Shown here: positions 44,597-53,028 of the stretch, piece after piece
Layout: every line of letters begins with the position of its first letter
Numbering within the stretch: the first letter of the stretch is position 1
Origin: JABCPE02 sp963518845
Lineage (GTDB): Bacteria; Bacteroidota; Bacteroidia; Flavobacteriales; Weeksellaceae
DNA length: 64,000 nucleotides
NCBI GenBank assembly: GCA_963518845.1
Contig: CAUQKV010000008.1
Location: 1 to 64,000 of the forward strand
Direction of reading: 5' to 3'
Program-made: the position numbers and the translations under genes
The notes under the pieces: model-generated
Told to the model about the DNA's origin: nothing
What the model saw: the letters and a program-made list of their open reading frames with translations, nothing else
The model's database searches: none

Positions 44597-45050
44597 CAAA
44601 ATTTTCCTTGATTTTGAAGAAGAAGAAATTGTAATAGGGTTGATAAAATTGAAACAACAAATATCTCATCACGAGCTGTTTTTCAAGGTAAATCAACTCA
44701 ATTTGTTTAATTTTTATAGAGCCAATGACTTGATGGCGGAGGATTATTTTAGGCATTATAAGTTTCCAAAGTTTGAAACTTATGATGAAATTACACAAGC
44801 TAAATTTACTATCTTTGCTAACAAGTCTTTTTGGTCTGAAACAAAGCAAACAAGTCCAAATGAACTTTTCCAGCAAGGAGACGAAGAAAAATATTTTATA
44901 GATAAAGAAGTAGATTATATAATCTTTTCAAAAGACGGTTGGGAAGATTTTTCTAATATAAATTTTCCTCAGGATTGGGTGTATTCTGTAGAGGAACATC
45001 TACTCTCTTCAGAACAGGAATTATACCAAATAATATTTTATGATAAATAA
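44586..45050 (+). CDS. IPExxxVDY family protein, TTG start
   Basis: A 154-residue soluble protein of the flavobacterial IPExxxVDY family, conserved next to rnc and pyk. The family motif region appears as YFIDKEVDYIIFSKDGWE (residues about 100-118), with the leading IPE not preserved. The only start giving the conserved N-terminus is a TTG at 44586, 11 bases inside rnc; the next Met is at residue 42. Function is unknown. The conserved position suggests a housekeeping role. Confidence 0.82.
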   Translation: MKNNKIFLDFEEEEIVIGLIKLKQQISHHELFFKVNQLNLFNFYRANDLMAEDYFRHYKFPKFETYDEITQAKFTIFANKSFWSETKQTSPNELFQQGDEEKYFIDKEVDYIIFSKDGWEDFSNINFPQDWVYSVEEHLLSSEQELYQIIFYDK

Positions 45051-45054
45051 AGAC

Positions 45055-46488
45055 ATGAAAAAAACAAAGATAATAGCGACATTGGGACCTGCGTCTTCTA
45101 GCAGAGAAACCATGATAGAAATGATAAAAGAAGGAGTGGATGTGTTTAGAATTAATTTTTCTCACGCCGACTATGATTTGGTGAAGAAAAATGTGGAACT
45201 TATCCGTTCTATCAACAAAGAATATGGCTTTAATACGGCTATTCTTGGGGATTTACAAGGGCCTAAACTTCGTGTGGGTGTTGTGAAAGAAGGTTCTTTT
45301 ATCAATCCTGGGGACATTCTTACTTTTACGAATGAGAATGTAGAAGGCGATGCGTCCAAAGTGTATATGACCTACGAAAGATTTGCGAAAGATGTAAAAG
45401 TAGGCGAGAGAATTCTGATAGATGATGGTAAATTGGTTTTTGAAGTTATAGAAACCAATCAAAAAGATATTGTAAAAGCAAAAGCAATACAAGGCGGTCC
45501 GCTCAGCTCTAAAAAGGGAGTAAACCTTCCTAATACAGCGATTTCGCTTCCTGCCCTTACAGAAAAGGATATAGAGGATGCTAAATTTATGCTGGATAAT
45601 GAGTTTGACTGGATTGCACTTTCCTTTGTGAGACACGCACAGGACATCAAAGATTTGAAAGATTTGATTCAAAATCACACCAATGGAAAGCAGAATACTC
45701 CTATTATTGCTAAAATAGAAAAACCCGAAGGTGTGGAAAACATGGATGAAATCCTAAGAGAATGTGATGGAATCATGGTAGCCAGAGGAGATTTAGGAGT
45801 GGAAATCCCAATGGAGGAAGTTCCTGTGGTTCAGAAAAAATTAGTAGAAGCAGCAAGAAATCACGCCAGACCTGTAATCATCGCTACACAAATGATGGAA
45901 ACCATGATCAACAGCCTGACACCAACTCGTGCAGAGGTGAATGATGTGGCCAATTCCGTGCTGGATGGCGCTGATGCTGTGATGCTTTCTGGTGAAACTT
46001 CTGTGGGAAAATATCCTGTGGATGTGATTAAAAACATGGCTAAAATCGTGAGCAATATCGAAAAAGACAAACTCTATATGAGCAGCAACAAGCCTATTGA
46101 AAAAATAGAAACTGAAGACGAAGACCGCTACATCACAGATATGGTCTGCTATTCTGCGGTGAGAATCGCTAAAAAAGCCAATGCGAAAGGTATCATCACG
46201 CTTACCAATTCAGGCTATACAGCATTCCAGATTTCGGCTCATAGACCTCATGCTCACATCATTGTATTCTGTTCAGACAGAAGGGTTTTAGCGAAGCTTA
46301 ATCTTCTTTGGGGAGTTAGAGCGTTCTACTATGATATGCAGAAATCTACTGATGAAACGGTTATCCAAGTGAATATGCTGGCAAGTAATTACGGTTTTGT
46401 GAAGCAAGGAGATTTCGTGGTAAATCTAAATGCGATGCCAGTGTATGAAAGCGGAAAAACTAATACATTAAGACTTTCAACTATTTAA
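45055..46488 (+). CDS. pyk: pyruvate kinase
   Basis: Final glycolytic step, phosphoenolpyruvate plus ADP to pyruvate plus ATP. The 477-residue product shows KIIATLGPASSSRETM at the N-terminus, the phosphate-site RINFSHAD, the catalytic-Lys region PIIAKIEKPEG, the metal-site MVARGDLGVEIP and ATQMMETMI. An ATG at 45040 in frame would overlap the previous gene by 11 bases. The ATG at 45055, 4 bases after it, is preferred. Last gene of the acpP operon. Confidence 0.96.
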   Translation: MKKTKIIATLGPASSSRETMIEMIKEGVDVFRINFSHADYDLVKKNVELIRSINKEYGFNTAILGDLQGPKLRVGVVKEGSFINPGDILTFTNENVEGDASKVYMTYERFAKDVKVGERILIDDGKLVFEVIETNQKDIVKAKAIQGGPLSSKKGVNLPNTAISLPALTEKDIEDAKFMLDNEFDWIALSFVRHAQDIKDLKDLIQNHTNGKQNTPIIAKIEKPEGVENMDEILRECDGIMVARGDLGVEIPMEEVPVVQKKLVEAARNHARPVIIATQMMETMINSLTPTRAEVNDVANSVLDGADAVMLSGETSVGKYPVDVIKNMAKIVSNIEKDKLYMSSNKPIEKIETEDEDRYITDMVCYSAVRIAKKANAKGIITLTNSGYTAFQISAHRPHAHIIVFCSDRRVLAKLNLLWGVRAFYYDMQKSTDETVIQVNMLASNYGFVKQGDFVVNLNAMPVYESGKTNTLRLSTI

Positions 46489-46524
46489 AATATTGTTTAA
46501 TCCAAAATTGATAAAAATAAAATT

Positions 46525-46935
46525 ATGTATCCAGAAGAATTAGTAATTCCTATGAAGGAAGAACTTACAGAAAATGGTTTTAAAGACCTTACAACGCCAG
46601 AGCAGGTTGTAGAAGCACTTGGGCAGAAAGGGACAACATTGTTGGTTATTAACTCCGTGTGTGGTTGCTCTGCTGGAGCAGCGAGACCAGGGGTGCTTTA
46701 TTCTCTTACAGGAGACAAGAAACCAGACCATTTGGTGACTGCTTTTGCGGGATTTGATACGGAAGCTGTAGCAGAAGCGAGAAAGCACATGGCACCATTC
46801 CCACCGTCTTCTCCATCTATTGCTTTGTTCAAAGATGGTGAGCTTGTTCATATGATAGAAAGACACCATATAGAAGGGCATCCAGCAGGAGCTATCGCTG
46901 CTAATTTGCAAGCAGCTTATGAAGAGTTCTGCTAA
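46525..46935 (+). CDS. bacilliredoxin (BrxA/BrxB family)
   Basis: A 136-residue thioredoxin-fold protein of the YphP/YqiW type. The redox motif Cys46-Gly-Cys48 lies in VINSVCGCSAGAARP. In Bacillus these remove bacillithiol from proteins. Flavobacteria that carry the gene are thought to do the same, though the bacillithiol synthesis genes are not in this window. The start fits the family N-terminus (MYPEELVIPMKEEL). A bidirectional terminator follows at 46957-46994. Confidence 0.92.
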   Translation: MYPEELVIPMKEELTENGFKDLTTPEQVVEALGQKGTTLLVINSVCGCSAGAARPGVLYSLTGDKKPDHLVTAFAGFDTEAVAEARKHMAPFPPSSPSIALFKDGELVHMIERHHIEGHPAGAIAANLQAAYEEFC

Positions 46936-46956
46936 AAAGATACTTTTTAGGTAAAG

Positions 46957-46994
46957 AATAAAGCCAATCTTTAATTACAAAGATTGGCTTTATT
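46957..46994. terminator. bidirectional terminator after the bacilliredoxin gene
   Basis: AATAAAGCCAATCTTT and AAAGATTGGCTTTATT are perfect 16-bp arms around a 6-base loop. Confidence 0.85.
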
Positions 46995-47112
46995 TATTTT
47001 TATGAGAAAATTAATTTTAAAACTATTTTTAAAGTGAAATAAAATTTAATAAGAGTGAAAGTTATAAAAAAGAAAAAACCTTGGCAATCAGTGGATTATC
47101 AAGGTTTTAGAG

Positions 47113-47196
47113 TACCCCAGGCGGGACTTGAACCCGCACGCCAAAGGAGGCACAGGATTTTAAGTCCTGCGTGTCTACCAGTTCCACCACCAGGGC
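47113..47196 (-). tRNA. tRNA-Leu (UAA)
   Basis: On the reverse strand a type II tRNA folds with acceptor GCCCTGG / CTGGGGT (several wobble pairs), anticodon loop CTTAAAA between CAGGA and TCCTG, a variable arm, and T arm GCGGG-TTCAAGT-CCCGC. The discriminator is A and CCA is not encoded. The long variable arm fits Leu. It is the third gene of a three-tRNA run and lies 2-3 bases from the start of a second one. Confidence 0.95.
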
Positions 47197-47205
47197 ATGG
47201 AATGG

Positions 47206-47278
47206 AGCGAAAAACGGGATTCGAACCCGCGACCCCAACCTTGGCAAGGTTGTGCTCTACCAACTGAGCTATTTTCGC
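47206..47278 (-). tRNA. tRNA-Gly (GCC)
   Basis: The reverse strand folds as a 73-base type I tRNA: acceptor GCGAAAA / TTTTCGC, D arm GCTC-AGTTGGTA-GAGC, anticodon stem CAACC/GGTTG with loop TTGCCAA (GCC), T arm GCGGG-TTCGAAT-CCCGT, discriminator T. CCA is not encoded. Confidence 0.96.
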
Positions 47279-47283
47279 AACTG

Positions 47284-47365
47284 TGCGGATGAAGGGACTC
47301 GAACCCCCACGCCTCTCGGCACCAGATCCTAAGTCTGGCGTGGCTACCAATTACACCACATCCGC
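47284..47365 (-). tRNA. tRNA-Leu (UAG)
   Basis: The reverse strand folds as an 82-base type II tRNA: acceptor GCGGATG / CATCCGC, anticodon stem CCAGA/TCTGG with loop CTTAGGA (UAG), a variable arm, T arm with GTTCGAG, discriminator A. It is first in the transcript of the trio Leu-Gly-Leu. Confidence 0.95.
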
Positions 47366-47503
47366 GGAAAAAATGAACTACTTTGTTCTTTTGTGATTGC
47401 AAATATACAAACTTATTTTTAATCTGCAAGTATAAATATATATTTTTTTATTTTTTCCTTTTAAAAGAGTTTTTTAACTTTACCAGCTAAAATTTATATT
47501 TCT

Positions 47504-47884
47504 ATGGAATTACAAGGAACAGTGAAGAAAGTATTTGAAACTCAAACTTTTCCAAGCGGTTTTCAGAAAAGAGAGATGGTGCTACTTACAGAGGAACAAT
47601 ATCCGCAGCCCATCAGTATAGAGTTTTTATCTGAAAAAATATCACTTTTGGACCAAGTGTCAGAAGGAGATAAAGTAAAGGTAGGAATCAATATCAGAGG
47701 AAGAGAATGGACAAATCCAGAAGGACAGGTAAAGTATTTTAACTCTATCACAGCATGGAGATTAGAAAAAACGGACGGAAGCAGCTTTGATGAGCCTGCA
47801 TACACAGCGCCTGCAACACCACAATCTTCTGCAGTGAATGACAATCCGTTTGACGAAGAGTCAGATGATGATTTACCATTTTAA
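47504..47884 (+). CDS. DUF3127 protein with SSB-like acidic tail
   Basis: A 126-residue protein of the Bacteroidota DUF3127 family, predicted OB-fold. The conserved core runs from MELQGTVKKVFETQTFPSGF to VGINIRGREWTN and YFNSITAWRLEK. After a flexible linker the sequence ends ESDDDLPF, the tail seen in single-stranded-DNA-binding proteins for docking partners. A role in DNA metabolism is therefore plausible but unproven. Its terminator is at 47905-47931, and a TAACTTTA element lies about 30 bases upstream of the start. Confidence 0.88.
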   Translation: MELQGTVKKVFETQTFPSGFQKREMVLLTEEQYPQPISIEFLSEKISLLDQVSEGDKVKVGINIRGREWTNPEGQVKYFNSITAWRLEKTDGSSFDEPAYTAPATPQSSAVNDNPFDEESDDDLPF

Positions 47885-47904
47885 ATAAAATCTTATTATA
47901 AAAT

Positions 47905-47931
47905 AAATCCTGCTGTTTAGTAGGATTTTTT
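47905..47931 (+). terminator. terminator after the DUF3127 gene
   Basis: AAATCCTGC and GTAGGATTT pair with one wobble around a 6-base loop, followed by a T run. Confidence 0.75.
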
Positions 47932-47943
47932 AAATTTTAATAA

Positions 47944-48588
47944 ATGTATCAATTAGATTCGGAAATTTGGTTTCCAGATCCATATAAATATCATCCCGAA
48001 AGTGAGATTGTTGCCGTAGGAGGAGATTTGTCTCCTCGGCGGTTGATTTTGTCTTATTCTTTGGGGATTTTTCCGTGGTTTAATGAAGGTGATGAAATTT
48101 TTTGGTGGAGTCCTGATCCTCGGTTTGTGCTTTTTCCAGAAGAGATAAAAATTTCTAAATCCATGCGAAAAATCCTAAGAGACGGCAAATTTATTTTCAC
48201 AGAAAATAAATGTTTTGAGGAAGTGATGAGAAATTGTGCGAGTATTTCACGAAGAGGGCAGGATGGAACTTGGATTTCGGAGGAAATGATAAAAGCATAC
48301 ACGGAACTAAATCAGCAGGGAAAGGCCAAAAGCATAGAAGTCTGGGAAAATGGGGAATTGGTAGGAGGTTTTTATGGCGTGGAAATGGAGCATGTTTTCT
48401 GTGGAGAGAGTATGTTTAGCAAGGTGAGTAATGCCAGCAAAGCAGGATTTATTCAGTTTGTAGAAAAAAATACTGATAGATACCAACTCATAGATTGTCA
48501 GGTCTATACAGAGCATTTGGAAAGCCTTGGAGCGAGGGAAATCCCTAAAATAGAGTTTTTGGATATTCTCCGTAAGCCTACGAATTGA
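47944..48588 (+). CDS. aat: leucyl/phenylalanyl-tRNA-protein transferase
   Basis: Adds Leu or Phe from aminoacyl-tRNA to proteins with N-terminal Arg or Lys, marking them for the N-end rule pathway. The 214-residue product matches the family's usual length, with WFPDPYKYHPESEIVAVGGD near the N-terminus, GIFPWFNEGDEIFWWSPDPR, and GGFYGVEMEHVFCGESMFS in the second half. ClpC or a ClpS adaptor would be the expected downstream partner; clpC is 18 kb away. It stands alone, convergent with the exonuclease gene by an 11-base overlap. Confidence 0.96.
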   Translation: MYQLDSEIWFPDPYKYHPESEIVAVGGDLSPRRLILSYSLGIFPWFNEGDEIFWWSPDPRFVLFPEEIKISKSMRKILRDGKFIFTENKCFEEVMRNCASISRRGQDGTWISEEMIKAYTELNQQGKAKSIEVWENGELVGGFYGVEMEHVFCGESMFSKVSNASKAGFIQFVEKNTDRYQLIDCQVYTEHLESLGAREIPKIEFLDILRKPTN

Positions 48589-49801
48589 TTTTGATAACCT
48601 TAAACTCTCCTTTGAGATAGGCTATCTGCATCTCGTTTTTTATTTTTTTGGGAAGTGTGGTAACGGGAATCGTAAGTTTTAGGATTTTTTCCCAAGAGAG
48701 CGTCTGATGATAGAGCTCGTAGAAACCATAACCGATGAATTTCCCGCCTTTGAAAGCCAGAAAAGAATGCTCGCCGAGTTTTCTCCCTTGCCCTATCCAT
48801 AGCTCGTTCCTTCCAGCGAAAGAAATATTCTTTTTCAAGGTTTTATAATCTAAATTTTCTTTTTGTAGAAAAGCCAATACTTTTTCTGCCTGAGAAGGAT
48901 ATTTGAAATTAAATAAATCCGTTTCATTTTCATTCTTTTTAGATGAAGAAACAAAGAAAGAGCCTGGCTGCGGGCTGTATCTTATAGCGAAAGGTTTAGA
49001 AGTATTTCTTTTTCCTTTTTTTTCTTTCAGCATCAACTGGGCAATGATGTCCGTGCCCGTGAACTCGTAGTAGATTTGCTCCACATGTTTCTGAAACTGA
49101 ATGTTTCTTTTTGATTTAGAATTTAGAATTCCCTTGGCAGACTTGTATATATTGTCGCTGAAATCGCAGAAAATAATTTTTCCTGCTTTGTCTTGTAGGT
49201 AGAAAATTCCTTTTTCGGAAGGTAGATTTTCGGTGAGTTCATTGATTTTATTGATGTAGAGTTTGGATTGAGTTTCTTCCTGATGTTGCTGAATAATCTG
49301 GTTTTCAGTATCTTTTGAAATTAGAAGTTTAAACAAATCCAATGTTGCTCTGGCGTCGCCGCCAGCACGATGAGCATCTGAAAGCGGGATGCCCACAGAT
49401 TTACAAAGTTTCCCAAGCGAGTAGCTTTCTACATCGGGAATCAGTTTTTTGGCTAATGGAAGGGTGTCTATGGTATTGATTTTAAAATCAAATCCCAATC
49501 TTCGGAAAGACTGGCGCAGCATACGATAGTCAAACTCTACATTGTGTCCCACGAGAGTGGTGTTTTCGGTCATTTCTATCACTCGTTTCGCTATCTCGTG
49601 GAATTTTGGTGCTCTTTTGACCATTTTAGGTGTTATCCCAGTGAGTTTTTGGACATATTGAGTAATTTCGGCTTCGGGATTGATGAGCGTGATGAACTGG
49701 TCTACCACCTCATGCCCATCATAAACAAAAATAGCGAGTTCTATGATGCATTCTTCTCTGAATCCTGCGCCGTTACTTTCTATGTCTATTACCGAATACA
49801 T
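48578..49801 (-). CDS. DEDDh exonuclease fused to a degenerate GIY-YIG-like domain
   Basis: A 407-residue protein. The N-terminal DnaQ-type 3'-5' exonuclease (about 1-170) shows DIESNGAG (Asp6, Glu8), TLVGHNVEFDYRML and the DEDDh His/Asp pair in DAHRAGGDARATLDLF. A second module (about 185-290) begins LPSEKGIFYLQDKAGKIIFCDF, the position where UvrC/Cho proteins carry GIY-YIG (PGVY...IYVGKS). The second half of that motif is changed to FCDF, so catalysis is doubtful. DnaQ-UvrC-type fusions occur in other bacteria, probably in DNA repair. A TATCTTTG box on the reverse strand is at 49822-49829. Confidence 0.85.
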   Translation of the reverse strand: MYSVIDIESNGAGFREECIIELAIFVYDGHEVVDQFITLINPEAEITQYVQKLTGITPKMVKRAPKFHEIAKRVIEMTENTTLVGHNVEFDYRMLRQSFRRLGFDFKINTIDTLPLAKKLIPDVESYSLGKLCKSVGIPLSDAHRAGGDARATLDLFKLLISKDTENQIIQQHQEETQSKLYINKINELTENLPSEKGIFYLQDKAGKIIFCDFSDNIYKSAKGILNSKSKRNIQFQKHVEQIYYEFTGTDIIAQLMLKEKKGKRNTSKPFAIRYSPQPGSFFVSSSKKNENETDLFNFKYPSQAEKVLAFLQKENLDYKTLKKNISFAGRNELWIGQGRKLGEHSFLAFKGGKFIGYGFYELYHQTLSWEKILKLTIPVTTLPKKIKNEMQIAYLKGEFKVIKINS

Positions 49802-49821
49802 TTTACCATCAATTAAAGCTG

Positions 49822-49829
49822 CAAAGATA
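49822..49829 (-). promoter_or_regulatory. -7 box of the exonuclease gene
   Basis: The reverse strand reads TATCTTTG, 20 bases before the ATG at 49801. Confidence 0.45.
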
Positions 49830-49897
49830 AAGTTTTAATGCTAAATGGTCAATGTCCTTGCTTTATTTTGGCAGGTTCTTTTTATTTATTAAAAATA

Positions 49898-49923
49898 AAT
49901 TCCCTTCGTTTTCGAAGGGAATT
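49898..49923 (-). terminator. terminator of the HerA-like gene
   Basis: AATTCCCTTCG and CGAAGGGAATT form a perfect 11-bp hairpin with a TTTT loop, 15 bases after the stop codon of the HerA-like gene. Confidence 0.75.
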
Positions 49924-49937
49924 ATTAAATAAAAAAA

Positions 49938-51491
49938 TTATTTTTTTGAACCTTTAGTGGTCTTTTTCAGTCCTATCATTCCCATGATGGCTTTTGCGCC
50001 TTCTCTCATTAGGGTTTTCCCAAAAGTCTGTATCATAGGGCTTCCTAGGATGCTTTCAAACATAGAAGGCTCTTCCTTGGCAGATTTGCTCTGCTGAGGT
50101 TTGCTGGTTTCTGTATTTGCGGAATCTCCCTGCTCTTCGTTCATTCTTCGTAATAAGATTTCGTAGGCAGACTCTTTATCAACAGTTTGGTTGTATTTTC
50201 TTACCAATTCCGATTGATTTACGAGATTGTCAATTTCCTCTGGAGATAGGATATCCATTCTACTTTCTGGTGAAATTAGATAAGTGTGAACCAGCGGAGT
50301 AGGGATTCCTTTTTCGTCTAGTGCTGTCACGAAAGCCTCTCCGATACCAAGAGACTGGATGAGTTCACTCGCTTTATAAAACTCACTCGTAGGGTAGTTT
50401 TCTACGGCTTTGGAGATTTCTTTTTTGTCTTTTGCGGTGAATCCTCTTAGGGCGTGCTGTATTTTTAGTCCCAGCTGGCTCAAAACAGATTCTGGAATAT
50501 CGCCAGGCACCTGTGTGATGAAATAAATTCCCACACCTTTGGAACGAATAAGTTTTACCATCGTTTCTATTTGTTCTAAAAGCACTTTTGGAGCATCTTT
50601 AAAGATTAAATGCGCTTCATCTATAAAAACAGCCAATTTAGGTTTATCCAAGTCACCTGCTTCTGGAAGGGTCAAATATATCTCAGCAAAAAGCGACAAA
50701 ATAAAAGTAGAGAACAGAGCAGGCTTGTTCTGTATGTCCACTACACGAAGGATATTTACCACACCCTTTTCGTTTCTAGTTTTTAGCAAGTCTAAAACAT
50801 CGAAACTAGGTTCTCCGAAAATTTGTGATGCTCCCTGTTGTTCCAGCGCCACGATGCTCCTTAGAATAGCACCTAATGATGCAGGAGCGATAGAGCCATA
50901 GCCGTCGGCAAGTTCTTTTTTACCGCGTTCATTATCAGTTACATACTGTAATACTTTTTTCAAATCCTCTAAATCTATCAGAGGAAGACCTTTATCATCA
51001 CAATATTTGAAAACAATAGACATGATGCTGGTCTGTGTATCGTTTAGTCCTAAAATTTTACTCAAAAGCACAGGTCCAAATTCAGTAACAGTAGCTCTAA
51101 GTTTTACTCCTTTCTCGGCAGAGAGAGACATTAGCTCCACAGGGAAAGCCTGCGGCTGGTATGGTAATTTGGTTTTATCGTATCTTTCTTGGATACGGCT
51201 GTTCATTTCTCCTGAGGCCGCTATTCCAGAAAGGTCTCCCTTGATATCCATTACCAAAGAAGATATGCCATGGTGCGAGAGCTGCTCTACGAAGGCTTGT
51301 AGTGTTTTGGTTTTTCCTGTTCCTGTTGCTCCAGCGATGAGACCATGTCTATTGATGGTTCGCAGAGGGATATTTACATCTACTTCAGGGATGACTTCTC
51401 CATCCAAAATACCTTTTCCTAGGGTAAAGAAATGCCCTTTTGTAGTGTAGCGAGGCGTAGTTTCTGCTATAAATTTTTCCTTTTTTGACAT
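49938..51491 (-). CDS. HerA-like ATPase (DUF853/YjgR family)
   Basis: A 517-residue P-loop ATPase of the HerA/FtsK superclass. Walker A is GATGTGKT at residues 54-61. Walker B-like KLAVFIDEAHLIFKDAPK is near residue 283, and FITQVPGDIPESVLSQLGLKIQHAL is typical of the YjgR/DUF853 group. The C-terminal 60 residues are charged and low-complexity. The role of the family is unknown, presumably hexameric DNA translocation. No nurA partner is adjacent, so it is probably not the classical HerA-NurA repair pair. Confidence 0.9.
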   Translation of the reverse strand: MSKKEKFIAETTPRYTTKGHFFTLGKGILDGEVIPEVDVNIPLRTINRHGLIAGATGTGKTKTLQAFVEQLSHHGISSLVMDIKGDLSGIAASGEMNSRIQERYDKTKLPYQPQAFPVELMSLSAEKGVKLRATVTEFGPVLLSKILGLNDTQTSIMSIVFKYCDDKGLPLIDLEDLKKVLQYVTDNERGKKELADGYGSIAPASLGAILRSIVALEQQGASQIFGEPSFDVLDLLKTRNEKGVVNILRVVDIQNKPALFSTFILSLFAEIYLTLPEAGDLDKPKLAVFIDEAHLIFKDAPKVLLEQIETMVKLIRSKGVGIYFITQVPGDIPESVLSQLGLKIQHALRGFTAKDKKEISKAVENYPTSEFYKASELIQSLGIGEAFVTALDEKGIPTPLVHTYLISPESRMDILSPEEIDNLVNQSELVRKYNQTVDKESAYEILLRRMNEEQGDSANTETSKPQQSKSAKEEPSMFESILGSPMIQTFGKTLMREGAKAIMGMIGLKKTTKGSKK

Positions 51492-51543
51492 TATTTATGA
51501 TTTTAGGGTCTAAAAATAAAAAAGAATTTATAAAATAACTAAA

Positions 51544-51571
51544 AAAGGAGATAGAAATTTCTATCTCCTTT
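51544..51571 (-). terminator. terminator of the beta-barrel gene
   Basis: AAAGGAGATAGAAA and TTTCTATCTCCTTT form a continuous 14-bp palindrome. On the reverse strand it is followed by a T run, just after the beta-barrel stop codon. Confidence 0.75.
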
Positions 51572-51589
51572 ATGTTGGTTTTTATTTTC

Positions 51590-52132
51590 TTATAGTTTAT
51601 AAGTAAGACCAATTCTTCCTCCAAAAGTATTAATTCCACCACCAAATTGAAGGTTCAAGCCAAGGTTTTTAGTAAAGAAATATCTTCCCCCGATTTGTAA
51701 TCCTAAGTCAAAACCTGAAACAGCAAAACTTGTATGGAGATTTTCATAATATGATTCAAGACCAGTAGGACCAGTATATGTCTTTGAATTGCTAACATTA
51801 TAATAACCTAATGTAGCTCCTGCATATAGATTAAATTCATTTGGAAGTTTTAGTAATCTATCAAAATGATAGTTTCCATTAACACCAAATCCAAAAAAGG
51901 AATACTTGTCATCAAAATAACCACCACTCATTTTTTTAGAACTATAAGAAGCCTCTGCTCCAATAGTAAAGTCTCTAGCTATTCCATAATCTAATCCTAA
52001 GTACACAGGTACTCCAAATCCAGATAGCCCTACGCCTCCATTAATTTGTACTTTGTTTTGTTCCAAAGCTCCTTGTGCAGATGCTGTAGCTACAGCAAAA
52101 AATAAAGATGCACATGCTAAAATCTTTTTCAT
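51590..52132 (-). CDS. small outer-membrane beta-barrel protein
   Basis: A 180-residue protein with a signal peptide (MKKILACASLFFAVATASAQ) and alternating hydrophobic/aromatic strands (GGVGLSGFGVPVYLGLDYG, GFGVNGNYHF, LYAGATLGYYN) typical of an eight-strand barrel. It ends with NTFGGRIGLTYKL. It belongs to the broad OmpA-like/outer-membrane-barrel class of Bacteroidota; no specific function can be assigned. It has its own -7 box (TATCTTTG on the reverse strand, 52163-52170) and terminator. Confidence 0.85.
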   Translation of the reverse strand: MKKILACASLFFAVATASAQGALEQNKVQINGGVGLSGFGVPVYLGLDYGIARDFTIGAEASYSSKKMSGGYFDDKYSFFGFGVNGNYHFDRLLKLPNEFNLYAGATLGYYNVSNSKTYTGPTGLESYYENLHTSFAVSGFDLGLQIGGRYFFTKNLGLNLQFGGGINTFGGRIGLTYKL

Positions 52133-52162
52133 AAAATAAAATTTAAATTTTTAAAACAGAGA

Positions 52163-52170
52163 CAAAGATA
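52163..52170 (-). promoter_or_regulatory. -7 box of the beta-barrel gene
   Basis: The reverse strand reads TATCTTTG, fitting TAnnTTTG, 30 bases before the ATG at 52132. Confidence 0.45.
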
Positions 52171-52256
52171 TGCATATTTTTTAGATAGAAAAATATTTTA
52201 CATTAAAATAATATTTAATAACTTTATAAAATGTAAAAAAAATAGACTTTATAATT

Positions 52257-52997
52257 ATGGACAAAATAAAAAATCACATTGGGCTGATTGTCGTTTCAGC
52301 AGCAATAGTTTTTTCTACTTTTTTGGCGGCGAATGCTTTTAAAAATAGAAATTCTAATAATGACACTATAAATGTTACAGGGCTTGGGAGCAAGGACTTT
52401 GAGTCTGACCTTATCGTATGGAATAGTTCTTTTACAAAGAAAAGTGCGGATTTGAAAAGCGCCTATGCTTCACTGGAAAAAGACAGAGATGCCCTCAAAA
52501 ATTATCTATTGTCTAAAGGTGTGAAAGAAAAAGAAATCGTGTTTTCTTCGGTGGGAATTTCTAAGGATTTTGATAGAACTTATGATGAGTATCAGAATGT
52601 TCGCTCAGAAGTGTTTACAGGATACACACTGAAACAAAATGTACAGGTGGAGAGCAAAGAAGTGGAAAAAATAGAAAATATCTCTCGCCAAGTTACCGAA
52701 CTTATCAATTCTGGTGTAGAGCTGTATTCTGATCAGCCAGAATATTACTATACTAAATTAGCCGAGCTAAAACTAAAAATGATAGCTGAAGCCACCAAAG
52801 ACGCAAAACTTCGTGCCGAAAAAATCGCAGAAAACGCAGGAGCAAAACTCGGTGATTTGAAAAAATCTGAAATGGGAGTTTTCCAGATTATTGCGCAGAA
52901 TTCTTCAGAGGACTATTCTTGGGGAGGCTCGTTCAATACTTCTTCTAAAAAGAAGACAGCCAACATCACCATGAAGCTCTCCTACAATATTAGATAA
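52257..52997 (+). CDS. SIMPL (DUF541) domain protein, membrane-anchored
   Basis: A 246-residue protein with one N-terminal transmembrane segment (about 8-28) and an exported SIMPL domain. Typical parts are NDTINVTGLGSKDFESDLIV, the repeat ALKNYLLSKGVKEKEIVFSS, GYTLKQNVQVESKEVEK and the helix KDAKLRAEKIAENAGAKLG. SIMPL proteins (BP26, YggE) form channel-like oligomers and are linked to oxidative-stress tolerance; the exact role is unclear. It precedes mtaB by 31 bases, which contain a separate -7 box. Confidence 0.9.
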   Translation: MDKIKNHIGLIVVSAAIVFSTFLAANAFKNRNSNNDTINVTGLGSKDFESDLIVWNSSFTKKSADLKSAYASLEKDRDALKNYLLSKGVKEKEIVFSSVGISKDFDRTYDEYQNVRSEVFTGYTLKQNVQVESKEVEKIENISRQVTELINSGVELYSDQPEYYYTKLAELKLKMIAEATKDAKLRAEKIAENAGAKLGDLKKSEMGVFQIIAQNSSEDYSWGGSFNTSSKKKTANITMKLSYNIR

Positions 52998-53004
52998 ATT
53001 TCAT

Positions 53005-53012
53005 ACCTTTGC
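53005..53012 (+). promoter_or_regulatory. -7 box of mtaB
   Basis: TACCTTTG fits TAnnTTTG and lies 16 bases before the mtaB ATG at 53029. Confidence 0.4.
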
Positions 53013-53028
53013 GGTTTTCAGATTATTT

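Noticed and set aside
47113..47365. tRNA cluster as an island insertion site
   Set aside because: No integrase gene and no repeated tRNA 3' end nearby; flanking genes are ordinary.
47055..47429. Several ORFs of 70-84 residues across the tRNA cluster
   Set aside because: They are readings of tRNA sequence (for example FEPATPT, GGTGRHAGL) and not proteins.
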